Assembly: GCA_002779825.1 (NCBI GenBank)
Contig: PEVN01000365.1
Coordinates: forward strand, 4,466-50,655
DNA from: Armatimonadetes bacterium CG06_land_8_20_14_3_00_66_21
GTDB taxonomy: Bacteria; Armatimonadota; Abditibacteriia; CG2-30-66-41
Direction of reading: 5' to 3'
DNA: 46,190 nt
Positions 1 to 10,100 of the stretch are shown here, one piece after another. The translations under genes and the position numbers were made by a program. Positions within the stretch are counted from its first letter, which is position 1; each line of letters begins with the position of its first letter. A model generated the notes under the pieces. The model searched no databases. It saw nothing but the letters and a program-made list of their open reading frames with translations, and had not been told where the DNA came from.

Positions 1-1766
1 GCCTTACCCTCGGGCACGAAGAACGCCACGTCATCCAGCCATGGGGAGTTCTCCCCCGGCTCGCCCGCGGCGCCCGACATGTCGATCAACAGGAGCTGCC
101 TCACTTGGTCCATATCGAGCTTGCCATTCTCGTCCACCTTGTCGTCGGCCAGGGCGCAGTCGGCGAAAGCGAGTTCGTGGCGCTGCCATTTCCCCCCGCC
201 GCCTACGTCGAGTTGGTGGTTGTAGCCCGAGCCGTCCCGCTCTTCCACTTGCAGCATGAGCTTAGCGTCGAACTTCGACTTGATCCACAACCGCAGTTGC
301 GTCGCGCCTCCAAGGGGGGCATTCCCCAGCGAACGTAGAAGCGCAACCAAGCCGCCTTCTGGGGCGAAGTACTCTACCCGCAGTGCTCCCTTGCCTTCGG
401 CGGCGCCCTCGTTCACCACGTTAACCTTGGTGCTCTTGTCCAACGCGAGCGTCGGCGTGCCTTGCGCGAGCCCGACCAGGGTGAGCGACAGCCACTCCGA
501 GACGCCCGCCTCGAAGCTGTCCACCACGACCTCCACACCTTGGGCGACAGCGCGCGTCGCGTACCGGGCAGGTGGCTCCTCCTCGCTGGCCTCGATACCG
601 TCGAGCCAAAGCGTTCGCTGATTCGCCTCACCGGCTGCGGCGCCGCCGCCGAACATGGCGGCCACGTCGAGGAACCCCATCGAGTTCACTTGACCGCCGT
701 CCAACTGCTTGTTCTCGTCCGTCGATTCGTTGTCGAGCGCGAAGTCGCTCAGACCCAGCCGCACCTGCTTCCACTCGCCGGCTGCCGTGGGCACCGTTGC
801 CATGTAGCGGGAGCCATCGCGTTCCGACAGCACCCACGCCAGCATCGTCGGCACGCTGGTCTTGATCCACGCGCGTACCGAGCGAGGCTGCTTCACCCGG
901 AGCGTGGTTGAGCCGAAGAGCGCCGTGGTGGTCTTCGGGTCCGCTGCGTACTGGTACTCAAGCGCGCCCGCCCCCTCTTTGACGTCCCCGTTGGCGATCT
1001 TGAGGACCGCGTCTGTCCCAACCTCGATCTCGTCTTTGCCCTTGATCCGAATCGCCGCCCAGCGGCCGCTCAGCTCCTCGAATCCCTCAACAAGCGCGTG
1101 TCCGCCTTCGGCCGCAGGCAGTCGCGTCTCCGGCGAGAAGGCGACTTCGTCGATCCACATAGAGCGGGGTCGCACCTGCCCGTCAGCCGGCGCGGCCTTC
1201 ATCACGTCGCCATCGACCAGCCCAACTGTCGAGAGCTGATCGGCGTCCAGGACAGCGTTCTCATCCTTCGAGTCGTCCGAAAGCTGCAGCTCGTCAAGGT
1301 CGTAACTCACCTTCTGCCACGCGTTGGTCCGAGTGCCGAACAGGACGAAGTAGTTGGAGCCGTCCTTCTCTATGAGCGCCAGCCCAAACATCCCCGGCCG
1401 CGAAGTCTTGATCCAGAAGGACACCGACTTCGCTCCCGCCACCGACAAGCCACTGCGGCAGAGCACACTCATGACGCCCTGCTGGACGGGGTACCCATAC
1501 CGCAGCGCCCCCTTCCCCTCCTTGACTGAGATCGGCGCCGTCTCGACGCTGACGCCCGCATCGCCGTCCAGCCCACGCCAGCCGTCGGTAGAGCCCTCAA
1601 AGTGGAAGAGCAGCTTCCCGTTCACAGAGGCTGCCGGCGGGAAGTCCAGCCCGTCGAACCCCGGTTGCGCCAGCGCCAGCCCACCACTCAGCAGCACAGC
1701 AGCCACCGTCACGACAACGCCTCTCCCCGTCCGCAATCGACAATCAGCAGTCTGCAATCCCAACAC
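1..1766 (-). CDS. Secreted protein with three carbohydrate-binding-like modules (3' end outside window)
   Basis: The frame is open on the minus strand from a GTG at 1764-1766 to the window edge, so the C-terminus is missing. An in-frame TGA lies just upstream, and AGAGGTG at 1771-1777 is a plausible ribosome site. GTG 1710-1712 is an alternative start. The N-terminus has a hydrophobic segment (VVVTVAAVLLSGGLALAQ) consistent with a signal peptide. The rest is about three copies of a module of roughly 185 residues. Each runs from a GKGALRY-like strand through WIKTS, an ERDGS-like turn and a D..DEN..LD segment to WIDEV/WLDGI/WLDDV, whose Trp codons end at 1157, 608 and 41, all in one frame. This pattern resembles the CBM11/CIA30-type jelly-roll, so the protein is probably extracellular and glycan-binding. 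No catalytic domain is seen. The module assignment is inferred from pattern alone. Confidence 0.75.
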   Translation of the reverse strand, partial: MLGLQTADCRLRTGRGVVVTVAAVLLSGGLALAQPGFDGLDFPPAASVNGKLLFHFEGSTDGWRGLDGDAGVSVETAPISVKEGKGALRYGYPVQQGVMSVLCRSGLSVAGAKSVSFWIKTSRPGMFGLALIEKDGSNYFVLFGTRTNAWQKVSYDLDELQLSDDSKDENAVLDADQLSTVGLVDGDVMKAAPADGQVRPRSMWIDEVAFSPETRLPAAEGGHALVEGFEELSGRWAAIRIKGKDEIEVGTDAVLKIANGDVKEGAGALEYQYAADPKTTTALFGSTTLRVKQPRSVRAWIKTSVPTMLAWVLSERDGSRYMATVPTAAGEWKQVRLGLSDFALDNESTDENKQLDGGQVNSMGFLDVAAMFGGGAAAGEANQRTLWLDGIEASEEEPPARYATRAVAQGVEVVVDSFEAGVSEWLSLTLVGLAQGTPTLALDKSTKVNVVNEGAAEGKGALRVEYFAPEGGLVALLRSLGNAPLGGATQLRLWIKSKFDAKLMLQVEERDGSGYNHQLDVGGGGKWQRHELAFADCALADDKVDENGKLDMDQVRQLLLIDMSGAAGEPGENSPWLDDVAFFVPEGK

Positions 1767-1811
1767 AATTCACCTCTGCCGGCGTAGCCAAAGCAGCTCC
1801 CTGGCCGCGCC

Positions 1812-4800
1812 GTGGCTCTGGCAGATTGTACACCCCGCCAAAGGCGCAGGTTTCAGGTCAGTCCCCAGCCCGAGGGCAGTTCGAGAAAGGAGTTACCCCC
1901 GCTGCGCCGAACAAAGCACCGCGCCCGAGACGCGAACACACAGATCGTCAGTTCGCCCGTGCTCGAGGACCTCGGCGAGGTGGACATGGGCGATCCGGCG
2001 CAGCTTCAGGGATTCCTCGCGTGGGCCGCCGCAAACTACCCCGCGCAGCACTACGCGCTGGATCTGTGGGACCACGGCGCCGGGTTCCGGAGTCGCAGCC
2101 GCCCATCGGCGGGACTCACCCGGGGGTTCTCCTACGACGACACGCAGGGCACCCACATCCTGACCACGGCCCTCCCGGCCGCCATTGCGACCGTCCCGCC
2201 GCTCGATGTGCTTCTGTGGGATTCCTCGCTCATGCAGATGGTCGAGGTCGCCCACCAAGTCGGGAGTGCGGCAACCTTCATGGTCGGGTCCGAGGCATCG
2301 CCGCCAGGAGAAGGGTACCGCTACGACACGTTCCTGCAGGACTTGGTCACAACTCCGACGCTCAGCCCCGAGGTGTTCTCGACGCTCGTTGTCAATGAGA
2401 CCCTCACCACGCTGGGGGGCGCCTATGACCTGACACAATCTGCAGTGCGGCTCTCGGCGGTGCCCAACCTGGTCCAGGAGCTGCACTTTTTCGCCGGGGC
2501 TCTGACCGGCGCGCGCAGCGAGTACGCCACCCAACTCGACGCCGCCAGGACCCAGGCACAGCGCTACGGCAGCGGCGCCTACACGTACCGCGACTACAAG
2601 GACTTGCAGGACTACGCTGAGAAGATCAAGACCGGCATCCCGCTGCAGTCCGTTCAGGGCCGAGCCGACGCGGTGATCCAGGCGCTCCACGCGGCCATTG
2701 TGGCAGAGGGGCACGCCGGCGCTTCCGTCAGCCGATCCCACGGGCTGTCCCTCTATGTGCCGCCCCTGATCGACTATGTCGCGCTCTACGACACGCTGGC
2801 GTTCGCGCACGATACCGGCTGGGACGAGTTCCTCAAGGAGCAGACCCAGCCCCTTACGGTCACCGCCCCCAACGGCGGCGAGTCGTGGAACTGCGGCTTC
2901 CTCCGGGAGCTCCAGTGGCAGGCTTCGGGCGACGTCGGTCAAACCGTGCGGATCGAGCTACTGAAGGGGGGCGTCCTGCACCAGGTGCTGGCCGAGGCCG
3001 CCGACAACACCGGGCGCTTCGAGTGGCCCATTGCCACCGACGAACTGCTGGGCGGCGACTTCCGCGTCAGAGTGGTCCCTGGCGCCTCACCGCGCCTTCT
3101 CGACGAGTCTGACAGCGACTTCAGCCTCGCGACCGTCGGTCCCGACCGCGACGGCGACGGTGCCCCTGACAGCGCAGACTGCAACCCGGACGACCCGAGA
3201 GTCAGCCCGTACGCGGCCGAGATCTGCGGCGACGGGATCGACAACAACTGCAACGCGGTACCAGACGAAGGCCAGTGCCTCGCACCCGCGGACTTCGGTG
3301 ACGCCCCCGACCCGCGCTGGAACCTCCCCGGGGCATACCCGACGCGGCTGCGCAACCACGGCGCTTACCACACCCTCGGCGGCCCGGTACTCGGCGCGGT
3401 GGTGCAGTCCGACAGCGACGGGTACCCCTCCCCCAGCGCCGACGCAGACTACGGCGATGACGGCGTCACCGTCGGGACGCTCTTGCCGGGCGACGCCAAT
3501 GCCCGAGCGACAATCACCGTCAGCAACGCCGCCGGCGTGCTGAACGCGTGGATCGATATCAACCACGATGGCGACTGGGACGACCCGGGCGAGCAGATCT
3601 TCACCAATCGTTCCTTGACGGCCGCCGTGCACGACCTGACCTTCGCCATACCCCCGCAAGCCCTGCCAGGCTACACCTACGCCCGGTTCCGGCTCAACAG
3701 CGCCGGCGGGCTCACGCCCCGCGGGCCCGCCGACGATGGCGAGGTGGAGGACTACCGCTTCTACCTTGGCGACGAGGTCGTGGTGACCGCCCCCAACGGC
3801 GGGGAGGTGTGGCGGCGGGCCACGACCGCCCAGATCACCTGGACGGCCAGCGCCCTCGTCGGCAGCCTCGTCAAGTTGGAGCTGTACAAGGGAGAAACCC
3901 TCGACAGCACCATCGCCGCCAGCACCGAGAACGACGGCGCTTTCGACTGGGCGATTCCGGCCGAGCAGCAACTCGGGACGAACTACCGCGTCAAGGTCGC
4001 GTCGGTCGCCAACGACGCGCTGCAGGACCAGAGCGACGCCGACTTCGAGCTCGCGGCTGCGCCCTCGGCGGACCTCAGCCTCACCAAGCAGGTGGACAAC
4101 AACCGCCCCGCAGTGGGCGGGAACGTGGTGTTCACCATCGCGGTCGCCAACGCCGGCCCCGATGCCGCTACCGGCGCGGTGGTGAAGGACCAACTCCCGC
4201 AAGGACTGACGTTTGTCTCCGCTACCCAGAGCCAGGGCGCCTACGAGGAGACCACGGGGCTGTGGACCCTCGGCAGTCTGGACAGCGGCGCCAGCGCCGC
4301 CCTGACTGTGACAGCCGCCGTGGCCGTCTCTGCGGCCGTCGTCAACGTCTCCCAAGTGCAGGCAGTCAACGAAGCCGATCCCGACTCGACGCCCGCCAAC
4401 GACGCTCCCGGCGAAGACGACCAGGATAGCGCCGCAGTCAACGCATGCGCCGGCTGGCAGTTACCGATCCACCTCAGCGCCGGTCAAACGACCGACGACC
4501 TGATCGCCGGCATGAGCGACTGCGCCACCGGTGGCTACGACGCCAACCTCGACTTCCCGCACGCGCCCAACCCGCCCGAGCCCTATGTGGCGGGGTACTT
4601 CTACCACGAGTGGGGCGTCCCGGAGGGCAACCGATTCCGAACCGACATCCGGCAGTTGAGGACGCTGACCGGCAGCGCCACCGAAGTGTGGGTGAGCGGC
4701 TGCGATTTCCGCGTCGAGGTCAGCCAGAACAACACCGAGGTTGCCCTCACCTTCGACCTGGCGGAAGTGCCCGGCGGGTACCCGGTGTACCTGCACCGGT

Positions 4801-6212
4801 GCGCGGACAACACGTCAACCGACCTGCGCGCCATTAACGGACAGTACACCTTCAACAGCGGCGCGGACCAACTTCATCGATTCGAACTCGTCGTCGGGCA
4901 ACACACCGAGCAGCACAGCTACGCCGCCGCCGGCTGGACGATGACCTCGGTTCCGCTGGAGCCCGGCGACCCGGCACCGGGGACGGTGTTCGGGAGTGAC
5001 TTCAACCCACTGGTCTTCTACGGCTGGGGCTGCGGCAGCTACACGTGGCTGCCGGAGGTTCACTTCGGCTCGGGCTACTGGCTCTTGGTGCCGCAGGTGA
5101 ACGCCACGGCCGCGGTGACCGGGCCGCCCGGCCCCAGCGAACTCGCCCTGACTTGCGGCCCCGGCTGGCAGATGCTGGGTTGCGTCACGCAGTCCGGCGA
5201 CGTGACGTTGTCAGACTGCACGCTCCGCCGCGCAGCCGACACCAAGACGTGGGCCGAGGCAGTCACTGGCGGCTGGATCGCCGACCTCGCGTACGGCTGG
5301 AACGACGCAACCCACGGCTACGTCACCCACGCGCCCGCTTCGCAGTGCGTCATGAAAGCGTGGAAGGCGTACTGGGTGCTGCCCCTGGTCGACGGCTTGA
5401 CGCTGCTCGCTCCCTCGCGCGCCGCCCCGCCCAAAGCGCGCGTGCCCGCACCACCAACAGAAGACGGCTGGTCACTCCAGGTGGAAGCCTCCTCCGCCAG
5501 CGGCTCCGACACCATTGAGGCGCAGGTCCGCTCCACGGCAACCCCCGGCTTCGACGGCTACACCCTCGACCTCCCCAAAGCCCCCCCCGCCCCCGGTGGC
5601 CTCACGGTCGAGTTCGCCCATCCTGAGTGGCAGGCAAGCGGCGCAGCGCCTCTCAGCCGCCTCCAGACCGACACCCGCGCGCCCGTCGGCAGCACCCCAA
5701 CCTGCTGGGACTTCCAGGTCCGCGCCAACAGACCCAACACCGGTCTCGACGTCGTCCTCACCACCCCCGACCTCAGCGCCCTGCCCAACCACCTCACTGC
5801 AACTCTGCTCGACCTCGACAGCGGGAAGACGCAGTACCTGAGGACAACGCGCTCGTACCAATTCACGCTGATTAGCGAGACGCCGCGACAATTCCAGTTG
5901 ATCGTGGAGCCGCGCTCAACAAGCGTGCTCCGCCTCACCGCGATCACAGTCGTGCCGACGCGCGGCGGGCTGACAGTGCAATATGTACTCAACAGGCCGG
6001 CGACCGTACAAGCGCAGATCCGGTCGGCGGCGGGGCGCCTTGTTGGCGCGATGGTCGCCGGGCGCTCTGGCCGTGCGGGCAGCAACACGCTAACCTGGAG
6101 TGCTCGCGCACCGGGAGAGGCACTGCCGCGTGGTGTGTATCTGGTAGAGCTGACGGCCCGCACCGAAGGCGGCCAGGCAGTTCGAGGGATCGGCACAGTC
6201 TCCTTGCGTTAG
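1812..6212 (+). CDS. Clostripain (C11)-like multidomain surface protein, N-terminally truncated, nucleophile Cys replaced by Ser
   Basis: The open frame gives 1466 residues. Residues ~45-345 resemble peptidase C11: DLGEVDMGDP, LWDHGAG with the expected catalytic His (H88), then WDSSLM where clostripains have DACLM, so S139 replaces the nucleophile Cys. The usual first ~100 residues and a signal peptide are absent. GTG 1812 has no ribosome site, and AAAGGAG at 1886-1892 precedes only an in-frame CTG at 1902. Downstream are a TAPNGGE-type beta domain (~348-445), a MopE-like Asp-rich motif (CNPDDP...EICGDGIDNNCN, ~447-492), a GEVED domain (~492-652), a second TAPNGGE domain (~655-755), a DUF11 repeat (~753-876), a long low-similarity region, and a FlgD/sorting-like Ig domain (~1373-1466). 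The protein is probably an exported non-peptidase, or a gene whose 5' end was lost. The true start is unresolved. Confidence 0.7.
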   Translation: MALADCTPRQRRRFQVSPQPEGSSRKELPPLRRTKHRARDANTQIVSSPVLEDLGEVDMGDPAQLQGFLAWAAANYPAQHYALDLWDHGAGFRSRSRPSAGLTRGFSYDDTQGTHILTTALPAAIATVPPLDVLLWDSSLMQMVEVAHQVGSAATFMVGSEASPPGEGYRYDTFLQDLVTTPTLSPEVFSTLVVNETLTTLGGAYDLTQSAVRLSAVPNLVQELHFFAGALTGARSEYATQLDAARTQAQRYGSGAYTYRDYKDLQDYAEKIKTGIPLQSVQGRADAVIQALHAAIVAEGHAGASVSRSHGLSLYVPPLIDYVALYDTLAFAHDTGWDEFLKEQTQPLTVTAPNGGESWNCGFLRELQWQASGDVGQTVRIELLKGGVLHQVLAEAADNTGRFEWPIATDELLGGDFRVRVVPGASPRLLDESDSDFSLATVGPDRDGDGAPDSADCNPDDPRVSPYAAEICGDGIDNNCNAVPDEGQCLAPADFGDAPDPRWNLPGAYPTRLRNHGAYHTLGGPVLGAVVQSDSDGYPSPSADADYGDDGVTVGTLLPGDANARATITVSNAAGVLNAWIDINHDGDWDDPGEQIFTNRSLTAAVHDLTFAIPPQALPGYTYARFRLNSAGGLTPRGPADDGEVEDYRFYLGDEVVVTAPNGGEVWRRATTAQITWTASALVGSLVKLELYKGETLDSTIAASTENDGAFDWAIPAEQQLGTNYRVKVASVANDALQDQSDADFELAAAPSADLSLTKQVDNNRPAVGGNVVFTIAVANAGPDAATGAVVKDQLPQGLTFVSATQSQGAYEETTGLWTLGSLDSGASAALTVTAAVAVSAAVVNVSQVQAVNEADPDSTPANDAPGEDDQDSAAVNACAGWQLPIHLSAGQTTDDLIAGMSDCATGGYDANLDFPHAPNPPEPYVAGYFYHEWGVPEGNRFRTDIRQLRTLTGSATEVWVSGCDFRVEVSQNNTEVALTFDLAEVPGGYPVYLHRCADNTSTDLRAINGQYTFNSGADQLHRFELVVGQHTEQHSYAAAGWTMTSVPLEPGDPAPGTVFGSDFNPLVFYGWGCGSYTWLPEVHFGSGYWLLVPQVNATAAVTGPPGPSELALTCGPGWQMLGCVTQSGDVTLSDCTLRRAADTKTWAEAVTGGWIADLAYGWNDATHGYVTHAPASQCVMKAWKAYWVLPLVDGLTLLAPSRAAPPKARVPAPPTEDGWSLQVEASSASGSDTIEAQVRSTATPGFDGYTLDLPKAPPAPGGLTVEFAHPEWQASGAAPLSRLQTDTRAPVGSTPTCWDFQVRANRPNTGLDVVLTTPDLSALPNHLTATLLDLDSGKTQYLRTTRSYQFTLISETPRQFQLIVEPRSTSVLRLTAITVVPTRGGLTVQYVLNRPATVQAQIRSAAGRLVGAMVAGRSGRAGSNTLTWSARAPGEALPRGVYLVELTARTEGGQAVRGIGTVSLR
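1825..1830 (-). promoter_or_regulatory. Possible -10 box (TACAAT) for the 1-1766 gene
   Basis: The minus strand reads TACAAT at 1830-1825, about 58 bases upstream of the GTG at 1766. No convincing -35 is seen at 16-18 bases. If real, it lies inside the apparent 5' end of the plus-strand clostripain-like frame, which argues that the first codons of that frame are not coding. Confidence 0.25.
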
Positions 6213-6322
6213 CCGGAGTCAATGACCCACCAGAGGCCCGTGGCCGACTGAAGCCCTTCGCGCCGATACAGCGAGGCAGTACGAGCGACCACGACCTGCA
6301 CGTGCAGCACCCGCCAACCGGG

Positions 6323-6347
6323 CCCCCCCCCCGTGACGTGCCGTCAC
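6323..6347. other. C10 homopolymer followed by a small hairpin between convergent genes
   Basis: Ten consecutive C at 6323-6332 are followed by GTGACG-TGC-CGTCAC (stem 6333-6338/6342-6347). This sits between the converging ends at 6212 and 6398. There is no U-tract, so a terminator role is only possible. Confidence 0.3.
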
Positions 6348-6397
6348 AGAGGCGGCTCGACCCCACCGTGGACGGCAGGTTGGGCGCTGCCGCTCAG

Positions 6398-7105
6398 TCA
6401 GTACGTCTCCACATGCACCGCCGGGCCGAGGTCCACCAGCTCCACGTCGTCGTACCAGAGCGTGCCGGTTGTCCAGCGAAGCTGGAACGTGAAGGCACCC
6501 CATTTGGCGTGCTCGTCGGTGACGAAGGTGAACTGGCGCTGCTCCCAGTCGAAGGTGCCATTGGGGCGAGGGTCGCGCTCGTAGGCGTTGGTGCGGGACC
6601 ACTCGCCGTCCTTCTGCGACTGGTAGAACATCATCATGATCGGCCCAGTGCCGCTTGGTTCGACGTTCTCGCCCTTCACCCACCAGCGCACCTTGTAGCG
6701 GCGGTTCGGTCGGAGGTTGTGCGGGTCGTCGGGGTCGGCGGCATACCGCTCGGTGGAGTACTGCACGAGGGCGATGTCTTTCATGTCGCGGTTGTCGATG
6801 CGAACCGACCGCGCGCCTGAGTGCTTCGTCTCCTCGTCCAGGGTGATGGTTGCCGTGCGCGTCTGGTCCCTGGTCAACTCGCGCGAGGGGATCCAGCCGA
6901 CCGGCGCGGTGCCGGGCGGGACCAAGTCCACGTTACGCACGTCTTCGCGCTGCGCAGTGTTTGCGTCCAACGTGCCCCACTCCTCGAACCCACCGTTGGC
7001 GAGGAGGTTGGGGCGAGCCGCGGCTCCTGAAGCATCGTCCGCGTGAACGATGCCGGGCAAGGACAAGCACAGGCAGACAACGCACAAGACGGCTTGGGAG
7101 CGCAT
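6398..7105 (-). CDS. Secreted CBM4/9-like carbohydrate-binding protein
   Basis: 235 residues. The N-terminal ~22 residues form a signal peptide (SQAVLCVVCLCLSLPGIVHA). The mature protein is a single beta-sandwich of the CBM_4_9 kind: NLLANGGFEEW at its start, a HSGARSVRIDN strand, NRRYKVRWWVKGE, and WYDDVELVDLG at its end. The ATG directly follows the TGA of the upstream glycosidase gene (TGAATG), and the ribosome site GGAGGTGA lies inside the last codons of that gene. The two are therefore almost certainly co-transcribed and translationally coupled. It probably binds the same glycan that the glycosidase attacks, which is an inference from context. No enzymatic residues are apparent. Confidence 0.8.
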   Translation of the reverse strand: MRSQAVLCVVCLCLSLPGIVHADDASGAAARPNLLANGGFEEWGTLDANTAQREDVRNVDLVPPGTAPVGWIPSRELTRDQTRTATITLDEETKHSGARSVRIDNRDMKDIALVQYSTERYAADPDDPHNLRPNRRYKVRWWVKGENVEPSGTGPIMMMFYQSQKDGEWSRTNAYERDPRPNGTFDWEQRQFTFVTDEHAKWGAFTFQLRWTTGTLWYDDVELVDLGPAVHVETY

Positions 7106-10100
7106 TCAGCTCACCTCCGACACGGTGCCGAGGCGCACGCTCTTGACGACCATTCGCTGTTGCGCGATCTCGCTGGGCGAGCGGCCCCACAGCTCGATCC
7201 GGTTCACTTCACCGGGCTTGATGAAGGGGTAGAGATTGACCTGCATGAGGTTGCCGTAGGGATGCAGGAAGGCGTTGTAGGCAATGGCGCGCCCATTGAC
7301 GACCACCAGCCCCACCCACCGGTCGCTGACTTCCCACTCCAGGAAGACGCTGTCGTTCTTCCACGTCGCGGGGATAGTGACCTCCGTTTCCAGGTACCGC
7401 CCCGTCGCGTCCAGCGGTACAGTGGCCGGCGTCCACTTCTGGTTGTCGGCGTAGAGCTTCCAGTCGGCCGTCAAGTCCCTGGCGTCCTGCAGGTTCTCCA
7501 GCGGGAACGCCACCAATTGCCCGAGGTACCCGCCGCGGACCTCGCTGGCTTCGACGAGAACGCCCAGGTCGTTGTCTCCCTCTTTGAGAGAGGGCGTGAT
7601 GTCGAGCACGTCGAAGTTGGCCCATGGATGCCCCTGGTACTCGCCCGCGGGCTTGCCGTTGACGAAGAAGGTGGCGTGTTCGAGGAAGACGGGGTAGTCG
7701 AACGACACGCAGGCCAACAGCACCCGAGGCCCCTGCCACTGCGCCGGCGCGCGGAAGGTGCACCGGTACAGCCCGACGCCCTTGGCCGGGTAGCCGAGTT
7801 CATCCCAGAAGCCGTAGCCGAGATCCTTCCACGCCGCGCCGTCAACTGGCTCGGAGAGCCACGCGAGGTCGGTCTTCGCCCCGGCGTCGGCCGGGCGGAA
7901 GCGGAAGGCGTTCAGCAGCACGGACGTTGGCGCGGGCAGGGGCGTCCGCGACTCGGCGCTCTTGGCGACGACGGGACGTGTTTCGTAGTGCCGCTTCTCG
8001 CTGAACCAGTGTTCGACTGCCCCGAGGAGACCTCGGCGCGCAATGGCGAACACCTTCACGGCGTTGAGATCGAGGTCAATGTCGGGCACGCGCACGGCGC
8101 CCTCGGCCCAGGTGAAGGGCACCGGCTTGCCGGTCTCGACGCCGCGCACGGCCGCAGGCTTGGTAGCAGCGGGGAAGGAGAGCGTGCGACCTTTGACGGC
8201 GCCGCGGCCGGCGTTGTAGGCCATCACCCAGTCTTCGAGCCCGTTCTTCGTGACGAGCCGGCGCACCCACACGTCTTCGCTGTCAACGTCGGCCTGGCGG
8301 CGGATGCCCAGACCGGCGAAGAGGTCGCCGAAGAAGGTCGTCTGCACCGAGCCGTTCAGCGAGATGCCATTGCCCGCGCGGTCGGACATGCTGCGCCAGA
8401 ACGAGGAACCGAGGACTATCACGCGCCCTTTGCCCAGCCGGCGCATTCCCACCGCGGCCGTGCCGTCTTCCCAGCGCGCCAGGACCGTGCCGTCGCCCTC
8501 CTGGGGTCCGAGTGCCACGGCGCCGTCGGCAAGGTGGTTGACGCCCATCCAGTTCACCGCGATGCCGTTCCCGTCGAACGTCATCCCCGCCAGGTGCTTG
8601 AGGAGCGGGTTGTCGGGCAACACGGTGACATGCATGTTCTCCCGCTCGCCAAGGACCTGGAAGCCGGTGAGCTTCTGGATCGGCCAGGCATCGGCCTCCA
8701 GCGGTGTGTGGCGGCCGGTGACGTTCACCGCGACAAAGGTGCCGCCGGCGCGGACGTATCGCTCGAGGGCTGCCAGCGCCTCGTCGCCCAACACCAGGCT
8801 GCCGCTGTCGAAGACGACGGGGTAGTCGTCGGCCAGCCCCGCGCGCAGTTCGGCCTCCGTCACGTAGACGTTCTGGTAGTGGGCCGCCTGCAGGCTGCTG
8901 CGACCGAGGTCCCAATCGTCGGCAAACGCGCTGTAGGGGAAGTAGTTGTCGGTGCGCGCGGCGCGCAACACTGCGACGGGCGGCTTCTCCCACGTGGACT
9001 TGCCCAGCAGATCGAGCAGTCGCGCGTTCTTGGAGAACCACTGCGTCTTCTCTTCGATGCGCACGTAGTCCCAGGCGTCGTAGTAGTAGTTGTGATGCCC
9101 TTGCGCGTCGAGAAGCATCCAGGCAAGCTCGCGGCTGAGGGTGGGCGCGGCCCAGCTCGTGCCGCCCTCTTCCGAGGTCCCGTACGCGCCCCAGACATAG
9201 CCCAGCCCCGACCACCACGGCATGTACGACGAACCGCCGCCGGTGTGGTGCAGGCTGGAGATGCCCAACTCCGTCTTCAGCTCCAGGAAGTGATCCCAGA
9301 ACTCCTTGGAGCCGCCGGGCACGAACATGAAGGGCGTGTCGGGGTCCTTCTCGCGGACGAACCGGGCTTCGCGCTTCCAGCCCCGCGCGAGCTTCTCCGC
9401 CTCCCAGTCGCGCAGGTCGATCCAACGGGCGTTGCCTTGCGGACCGAGGTAGGGGTAGCGCTTCGGCTGCTCCGTGGTCAGGAACACCGGCCCGCGGATG
9501 ATGCCGTCCTGCACCTTCAGGCAGAGCACGTTGCGGCCTGGCTTGACGAGCGCTGTGGCGTCGAAGGCGATGGGGCCGCACCAGACCGTCTTCGGCTTGA
9601 TCGGGCCGAGGTAGGCGTCGTTGAGAAACACTCCGACCGGCTGCGTCTGCGAGTCGCCGACCTGCGCCACGACGTAGACCCGCCGTCCCCGGTTCTTCGC
9701 CAACCAGGCCGACGGGTCGAACTCCTTGCGGAACCAGGCGACGGTGCTCTTGCCTTCACGCAGTTCCTTGTCACGGGTGGAGCCGAAGAGGAAGAGCTGT
9801 TTCATGGATGGCGCCAGGTCGGTGGGGGTCCACTCGTCTCCGGGTGCGTAGTCGGGCTTCTGCCAGCCTTCCTCCTCTGCGGTCTGGCGGTCGGGACGCC
9901 ACAGCCAGCCTTGCCGGAGGTCGAGCGAATTGTCGCCGAAGGCGCCGAAGAACTCGTAGTTGGAGGGCAGCGTAACGTCGTCCCACGACTTGAGGTGGTT
10001 CGCGTCGCCATACCAGCGCTGGCTCAGAGCCGGCAGGTCGAGCTTGCGCGTGTCGCGTAGCCACTGGCGGAAGGCGGCTTGCCCCGCCTCGCCGTAATCC

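Noticed and set aside
3087..4355. A 422-codon minus-strand frame
   Set aside because: It is antisense to the GEVED/DUF11 region of the clostripain-like gene, with no recognisable domain.
7043..10060. A 1005-codon open frame on the plus strand
   Set aside because: It is antisense to the GH42-like gene, which has clear domains. High G+C gives long shadow frames; its translation shows no family motif or ribosome site.
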